NCBI GenBank assembly: GCA_037102815.1
Contig: BTPP01000006.1
Location: 1,984,001-2,048,000, forward strand
Direction: 5' to 3'
DNA from: Neurospora intermedia
Lineage: Eukaryota; Ascomycota; Sordariomycetes; Sordariales; Sordariaceae
DNA length: 64,000 bases
Under the pieces are notes generated by a model. That model did no database searches, was not told the origin of the DNA, and saw only the letters and a program-made list of their open reading frames with translations. How positions within the stretch are numbered: the stretch's first letter is position 1; every line of letters starts with the position of its first letter. The position numbers were made by a program, and so were the translations under genes. Of this stretch, positions 58,124 through 64,000 are shown one piece after another.

Positions 58124-59633
58124 ATTTCTCTTTTTCGCCAAATCCCAAAACACCAAGAAAAGCAAAAAGAAGGAAAGCATAAAAAAATAAGACACATACA
58201 CCATACGTTTATAGACCACCCCCCATATTTACACCACCACCACTTATGAGGAGACGATTCGATTGAGGATTGGATTGGATAATTTCACGCGTTGAGGAAG
58301 TCGAAGAAAGAAGAGAGAGAGGAGAAGTTGATGGTCATCATGCATTGCATTGATTTTACGGTTGTTCCGAATTTTGTCACACACATATCTCATCTCTACA
58401 CCTTTGTACTACCTACACTAGGTATACATCTAAACACCCCCCTCTACCTTACCCATTTTTTTTTCTTTCTTTTTTTTCTCTCTCTTTGGATATACCCTCC
58501 GCGGTTCCAACTTTTTCACCTAGCATTTCTCAGCGATTTGTCCTTCTTCATTTTTTTTGATATCAAGGCTCCAGCTCAAGCGATATGCAACCATTTTAAC
58601 TTCTTCTTCTTCTTCTCCTGCAAGACTTGCGTCGTTACCAAGTCGACATACATTTTTGTTACAGATGACACATGTAATGTTTGTTTGTTTGTTTTTTTCC
58701 CCCCTCATATATAGAGAGAGAATGATGATGATGTTGGAAAAAGAAAAGAAAAGAAAAGGCGGGGACGGGAAACTTTCGTTGGAGGGTGGATGATTGATTG
58801 TTTTTTCGAGCGGTTGATGAATAGAATAGAATATCGATGAATACCTACCTATTATTCTTTTTCCTGGGGAAAATCATGATGTCTGTTTGCTATGGCTGAA
58901 ATGGCTAAAAAATACTGGACATGTGCGCGTGTGAACTTTGGATAGAACTATTATCACGCAAGTGCATGTAATTATGATTGTTAATTGGGAGAATAATTGT
59001 GTGAGATGAGATAGGTCGAGGAAGCTGAGACACTTGATGAAGGAACGACGTGTCCAATTCCCCCGACTAAGCTGAATTCGATAGGCACATAGGGGATGTC
59101 AGGTGTGATACATCACTCATCGGTCTTTTTGGGCAATCCGTTCATTCAATCCTCTCGTTCTGCTCAAGTCACACACTTGATGAACTGCACCTATACTCCA
59201 GTCTCCAGTCCAACTCCGGTACTTATTTGCTTTGGGAACCCTTTCACTTTTGCTGTCGGTCTTGGTCTTGGTTTTGGTATTGTTGGAAATTGCAATTACG
59301 TTGTGGTCTCTTTCTCTCGCCTTGCCTGCTTGTATGTCCAACGCTGATGATGCCTGTGATGATCACGTACGCTAACGATCCTGTCCACGGCCTGCACTGC
59401 CCCTCCCCCCCTCTTCCGAAACGCCGATGCTTGTATATATATATGAAAGAAGAAAACCGTATGCCATATTGCAATGAATAGACGTCTTGACCTCCAACAA
59501 TCCACTGACTGACGGCCGCGACTTAGGTTCGTTTCGGATGTTCGGTGGTATTGTCAGATAATGACGGGTATCCTTCGCTGATAGTGATCATTCCTCCTGC
59601 TTGCTAATCCCCCCTCCCAGGATTTCTCATCCC
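58124..59633. other. Intergenic, convergent 3' ends
   Basis: Between the stop codons of the PDR transporter and UBC6. T-rich and GATG-repeat-like stretches (58440-58560 and near 58722) suggest a 3' UTR. No gene is seen. Confidence 0.5.
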
Positions 59634-60547
59634 TCAAGCCTCGCCAAAGATCCTCACCATCAATACGTAAAAGAAGAAAAAGGATCCCGCCAGCAGCCAC
59701 TTATGCCTCGACATCCACCCCTGACCCGCATCTCTTTGCTGCATAACCACGTCCACAACAGCGTGAGCCTGACCACCGCTGCTGCCAGCGATACCTAGCT
59801 GAGGCCCGCATGACGACGCGTTCGCCGGCTCCGGCCTGTTCCCCGTCGCTGGGTCAATGTTGTTTTCCTTGATCCACCTCCAATTCTCAGCGTCCACCTC
59901 GGGCCACTCCGATCTGAACTTGGCGCCGCCGTCGCCAGCCTTCACGTTGCCTTTCCCCGCTGCGCCGTTTGGTCGGAGATGGGAGCCGCCACCCGTCGAG
60001 TTCCACCATCGTGAGCGCGCGGCGTGAAACTTGCGTTCCGTTTCGGTGGCCGAGACGGAGCCCGTTGTCATCTCTTCGGAGGTCATGAATGATAGTAGGC
60101 CGATGAGGATCGTCGAGACTTCCCATGCCGGGTTGAAGGATTTGGGGTGGAAATCCGAGATGGAGAGACATAGTCGGCTCGAGGGTGTGAAGCGGCCGGA
60201 AGGAGTGTGCATACGGATCGCAGGAGGAGCGAAGGGGTAGTTGGGCGGGAAGATGAGCGTGCCCCAGTATTGGCCGCCGTGGTAAGGAGTGTTCTCGGGT
60301 CCTGTGATGATGTAATGCCATCTGGAGAACTGTATGTCAGCCGCTGGCCACATATAAGCGAAGCTGGCAGTAGTAGATGCTTACTCCAGGATGTTGGACT
60401 CGGAGGGGTGGGCAGTGATGTACGGCGGGGGGTTCTCGGTGATGGATTTGTATTCGCGCGTCAACTAGAAGAAAACATTAGTCCATGTTCAAACCAGACC
60501 ATGGAAATTGGTGGACTTGCGCGTTTGTGTGCCGCACGTGTAGCCAT
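59634..60547 (-). CDS. ubc6: UBC6-type ER tail-anchored ubiquitin-conjugating enzyme
   Basis: E2 enzyme of ER-associated degradation, anchored by its C-terminus with the catalytic domain in the cytosol. Exons 60547-60521, 60464-60385 and 60321-59634 encode 264 aa. Intron 1 starts with GC (CGC|GCAAGT) and ends TTCTAG, a GC-AG intron; splicing gives AHKR|LTREYKSITENPPPYI, matching the family. Intron 2 is GT-AG and joins NILE|WHYIITGPENTPY. The catalytic Cys is Cys87 in RLCLSISDFHP, the same position as I recall for yeast Ubc6. The signature GQYWGTLIFPPNYPFAPP is intact. The C-terminal hydrophobic helix (WLLAGSFFFFYVLMVRIF) with a four-residue tail is the membrane anchor. The short 27-nt first exon is easily missed. 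Confidence 0.94.
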
Positions 60548-61400
60548 GGTGAATTGCGCAGATGGCGATGTCTCGAGATGGTATTGGGCTGCGACTGTGT
60601 GGCAAAGAATGAAAACACAAGAAGGAATCGGCGGCCGTGAGACAAGGGGAGTGCCTGGTTTAAACGAGCGATCGAGAGTCGGATTTACTGCGACTTTGGA
60701 GACGGCGGAGCGACGTGATTCGAGTCTCGGGTGAGCGACAATGGCGATGAGTCCAGTCGTATGTTAAGTTTGGGAGTGGATGGATTGGTAGTAGTTGGAT
60801 ATTAGGTGGATGTGGATGTGGTGATGGTGGTCTGTTTTCTAGGATGGAAGGTGGAAAGTAGTGGGTAGGTCCAGTCAAGGTTAGCGACAGAATGGATGTC
60901 AGTGAAAGCAGTGACGGACAGTGGTGGCACGGCACGGGGTATGGCATTCATTGTGGAGTTGGGGGAACACACGGCAAGCGACCTCCCCAATCTCCATTTC
61001 CCAAAAAAGTGAAACCAACACCTGGACTGGACGCTGGACCCAATCGGGGTCTAGTTCCAGTTATAGTGGGTCTGCCGCAATTGTGGTTCTCTTTGTTGAA
61101 GCAGGGGGACCCCAGAAAGAATCTCCACGGCCGTCGGCTTTCATCTCAATGTACACTAGTGTAGTGTACGTCAGCCACAGCCGGGCTGTCAGTCCACCAG
61201 CAGCACTAGCCACACCGTTACGTAGTTAGTGACGACGGTAATTGATGATGGATCCCCCGATAGCACCCGAAGGCCGAATTGATGGTCGACGGTTGCAGTC
61301 AGTTCGGGACCAAAATATTGGCAAGACTTGAGAACATCCCGACCTCAACAAGTCGCCAACCTGTGATCGGGAACCCCGCCAACCCAGGCGAGAAGCTGCA
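60548..61400. other. Divergent promoter of ubc6 and sam50
   Basis: Head-to-head region of 0.85 kb. No gene is supported here. A TCCA-rich tract is at about 60780-60860 on the minus strand. Confidence 0.5.
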
Positions 61401-63233
61401 ATGGCCTCCTCTCCAAGTGCCCCCGGCAATCCGGTAAGAACCCGTCCCTCGTGGCCCTCTCAATTGCGCCAATTCGAGTGGCCAATTCCTGATCCAAATC
61501 TTGGAATCTTCAGGTCGAGGCTGCCACCGCGAAGATCGACAAGGCCGCTGCCATCGTCCACCAAAAGGCCGCTGCCGTCGTTACCGAGCCCCAGGAGCCT
61601 CAACCCTACCAGGTGCCGAACCCCATCGTATGGGATCCAATCCTGAGGTAGCCCTGAATACAAATGCCAGTCATCGTCCCGCTAACCTCTCTCTGCCCCA
61701 AACCCAGATCGAGGACCACCTGCTTACCCCCGCTACCGTCAACTCCATCGAGATCCATGGCGCCAACAACACCCGCCGCGGCCTTCTCGACCACGTCTTC
61801 AAGCCCGTTGTCGAGGAAACCACTAGCCCCACGACTACCCTAGGCGAGGCCCTCGCTCGCATCAGCACGGCCACCCAGAAGCTTACCCGTTTCGGTGCGC
61901 GCCCACTCCTCCTCCATCTCCTCTTCCCACCCGAACAACGACCGAATATCCTGCATTTCCCACAAGTCAGCACCCTCTAACGCACGCTTCACTCCCAACA
62001 GGCATCTTTAAGGAGGATGGCTTTGGTGTCTTCATCTCGGATGCCCGCCAGCAGCAACAAGAGCAGTTCCAGTCCCCCACCGACCGCACCGAGCTCGACG
62101 TCTCCATCCGCGTCAAGGAACAATCCCGCCTCGTCTTCAAGGCCGGTACTGACTTTGGCAACGCTGAGGGCTCCGCTTACACCAATGCCGTTCTGCGCAA
62201 CATCTTTGGCGGTGCCGAGACCCTTTCCGTCAACGCTGCTGCCGGTACCCGTACTCGGTCCGCTTACAACGCCGTCTTCTCCACCCCGGTGAACGGCAAC
62301 CCCGATATCCGTCTTGCGCTCGAGGCTCTGCGTTCATCCACCCACAAGCCCTGGGCCTCGCACGACGAGCACCTTACCGGCGGCAACCTCCGTCTCGCCT
62401 GGTCGACCGACAATGGCGATGACCACGCGCTCACTTACTCGGGTGTTTGGCGCCAGCTGACTGGCCTCTCCGCCTCCGCCTCGCCCACCGTCCGCGCCGA
62501 TGCCGGTGATTCCCTCAAGAGCTCCATCACCCACACCTTTATCCGCGACCGCCGTGATAATCCCATGCTCCCCCAGGCCGGCTACCTTGTGCGCACCGCC
62601 GCTGAGCTTGCGGGTTGGGGTCCTTTGAAGGGCGACGTTTCCTTTGCCAAGTCCGAAGTCGAACTCTCTGCCGCCCAGGCCCTCCCACTTCCCGGTGTCT
62701 CCGTCGGCGCCGGCTTCCGCGCTGGTCTGCTCTACCCTCTGCCCATGGGCTACTCCCTCTCCAGCGCCTCCGTTGCCCCTAGCCGCATCAACGATCGCTT
62801 CCAGCTCGGCGGCCCCACCGATGTCCGCGGTTTCAGCATGGGCGGTCTCGGCCCTCACGACGGCGCTGACTCCGTTGGCGGTGACGTCTTTGCTGCTGGA
62901 TCCGTCAACATGCTTCTACCGCTTCCCAGGGCTGGTCCTACCTCCCCCTTGAGGTTCCAGCTCTTCGCCAACGGCGGCCGTTTGGTTGCGCTGCAGGCAA
63001 AGAAGACAGCTGAGGGTTCGGTGTCGCTGGATTCCGGTGCTGTTGCGAGTGGCATGAAGAGCGCGGTGGCGGAGTTGGCGAACGGCCTGCCCAGCATCGC
63101 GGCTGGCTTTGGTCTGGTGTATGCGCACCCCGTGGCGAGGTTTGAGTTGAACTTCAGCCTGCCGTTGGTGGTAAGGAGAGGCGAGGAAGCGAGAAAGGGA
63201 CTGCAGGTCGGTGTTGGTATTAATTTCTTGTAA
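61401..63233 (+). CDS. sam50: Sorting and assembly machinery subunit SAM50/TOB55
   Basis: Omp85-family beta-barrel in the mitochondrial outer membrane that inserts other beta-barrel proteins. Exons 61401-61433, about 61514-61627, 61708-61894 and 62002-63233 give about 521 aa; exon 2 could end at 61612 instead (both phase 0). The N-terminus is MASSPSAPGNP|VEAATAKIDKAAAIVHQKAA. A single POTRA-like domain spans LTPATVNSIEIHGANNTRRGLLDHVF to LTRFGIFKEDGF. The barrel follows, with FKAGTDFGNAEGSAY, HTFIRDRRDNPMLPQAGYLV, RFQLGGPTDVRGFSMGGLGPHD (the conserved RGF motif in strand-16 loop 6) and the terminal QVGVGINFL beta-signal. All features are those of a functional protein. Initial exon of 33 nt. 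Confidence 0.93.
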
Positions 63234-63814
63234 CAAAATTCGATGCATGTGTAGGAAGTAAAGGATAATGGACGGATCAAGCATCAAGAGGTTTGACGCG
63301 TTGTCTGCCTGTGTAGTATCAATGTATAAATGACAAGCCTTGCTGTAAGAATAAAAATCGCGAGAGGATGCCAAGTTCTTCCTATATTGCCCTTTAGTTT
63401 CCTGCCGGTAGTAGGATCCCCTGCAGTCGGAAGCCCGGTTTCGCAGAGTTCACAGTTCGTTTGTTGCTTAAGTGCCTGATGTGGCTAACTCCCATCTTGC
63501 GCATCTTATATTTGCATCATTCGTGAGCTTCAGAGGCCTGCGATTAATGTCAACATTCCTTGGCCTTGAACAGGTGATAAAAGGTAAAGATGGGTTTACG
63601 TACTGATTGTGCATACATCTCGCTGTCGCATATGGACTTATAGATCTAGTCTTCGCTTGCGTTCTATAGCATCCTACGGATCGCTTCAGTGACTACGTTT
63701 GAACTAGTCTAAAGAAAACTTGAGGGCGAGAGAAACCGGCTTATAGCTCATCTATTCCTGACATGCCACTCACCTACCCCCTTTTTTCACCACATTCACA
63801 CCCAAACACAACGT
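63234..63814. other. Intergenic, convergent 3' ends
   Basis: Holds the 3' UTR of sam50, including AATAAA at 63350-63355, and the end of the next minus-strand gene. Nothing else is seen. Confidence 0.5.
63350..63355 (+). terminator. Candidate polyadenylation signal of sam50
   Basis: AATAAA lies 117 nt after the sam50 stop codon, a normal fungal 3' UTR length. The hexamer is not strictly required in fungi. Confidence 0.4.
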
Positions 63815-64000
63815 TTACTGCTTGTGCTTGATCCTCTCCTCATGCGCAGCTATTACGCCATCATCGGGAACCCTACCCTTATCTTCGGGCCGCCTGGTGT
63901 TGACATAGCCATCTCCTGGGCTGGCCCAGGCAAAGTCGATCCATTCACCCAAGGCTGGCCACATCTCATCCTCCACCAACTTCAATATCTTCTCCTGGCG
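63815..64000 (-). CDS. 3' end of an unrecognised gene, partial
   Basis: The minus strand is open from the window edge to TAA at 63817-63815, 61 codons, reading RQEKILKLVEDEMWPA then EWIDFAWASPGDGYVNTRRP and ending HEERIKHKQ. There is no ATG near an exon start in view, so this is the C-terminal exon of a gene extending past the right edge. Composition (charged, Trp/Pro/Gly motif) and frame length fit coding sequence. I do not recognise the family and give no function. Confidence 0.5.
   Translation of the reverse strand, partial: RQEKILKLVEDEMWPALGEWIDFAWASPGDGYVNTRRPEDKGRVPDDGVIAAHEERIKHKQ

Overview
The window is nuclear DNA of a filamentous ascomycete (Pezizomycotina), most likely a Sordariomycete of the Neurospora/Sordaria group. 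The evidence is short GT-AG introns of about 50-110 nt, tRNA genes with introns after position 37, typical fungal protein families and low gene density. From memory, unchecked, the order GH3 beta-glucosidase, MFS, permease/dehydrogenase, ARP6, TRF4, SIP5, PDR transporter, UBC6, SAM50 resembles the Neurospora region holding cdr4 and tob55. I assembled all exon structures by eye. Every multi-exon model keeps phase and sums to a multiple of three.

Layout. 1-8.6 kb: the 3' part of a GH3 beta-glucosidase, a TMEM135-like membrane protein and a BTB/POZ-like protein. 8.6-23.9 kb: a DHA1-type MFS transporter, an F-box/zinc protein, a UFD1-like zinc protein and a small secreted cysteine protein, separated by long gaps. 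24-31.6 kb: tRNA-Ile, a G1 (eqolisin) peptidase, a probable decayed membrane-protein gene, tRNA-Arg, tRNA-Ser and a sugar-porter permease. 33.6-39.8 kb: an Ldh_2-family dehydrogenase divergent from the permease, then ARP6 and a TRF4-type poly(A) polymerase sharing a 0.7 kb divergent promoter. 41-46 kb: intron-containing tRNA-Met and tRNA-Tyr, and SIP5. 46-53 kb: a gene-poor stretch with a possible gene remnant, a 37-nt poly-T run and a 331-bp TA-flanked MITE. 53-64 kb: a full-length PDR-type ABC transporter, UBC6 with a GC-AG first intron, SAM50/TOB55 and the 3' end of an unrecognised gene.

There is no bacterial-style operon and no CRISPR, rRNA or secondary-metabolite cluster. Functional themes are protein quality control (UFD1-like, UBC6, F-box), nuclear RNA and chromatin (TRF4, ARP6), mitochondrial outer-membrane assembly (SAM50), export and uptake (PDR, DHA1, sugar porter) and secreted hydrolases (GH3, G1). 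The least explained parts are 26.5-29 kb and 46-53 kb.
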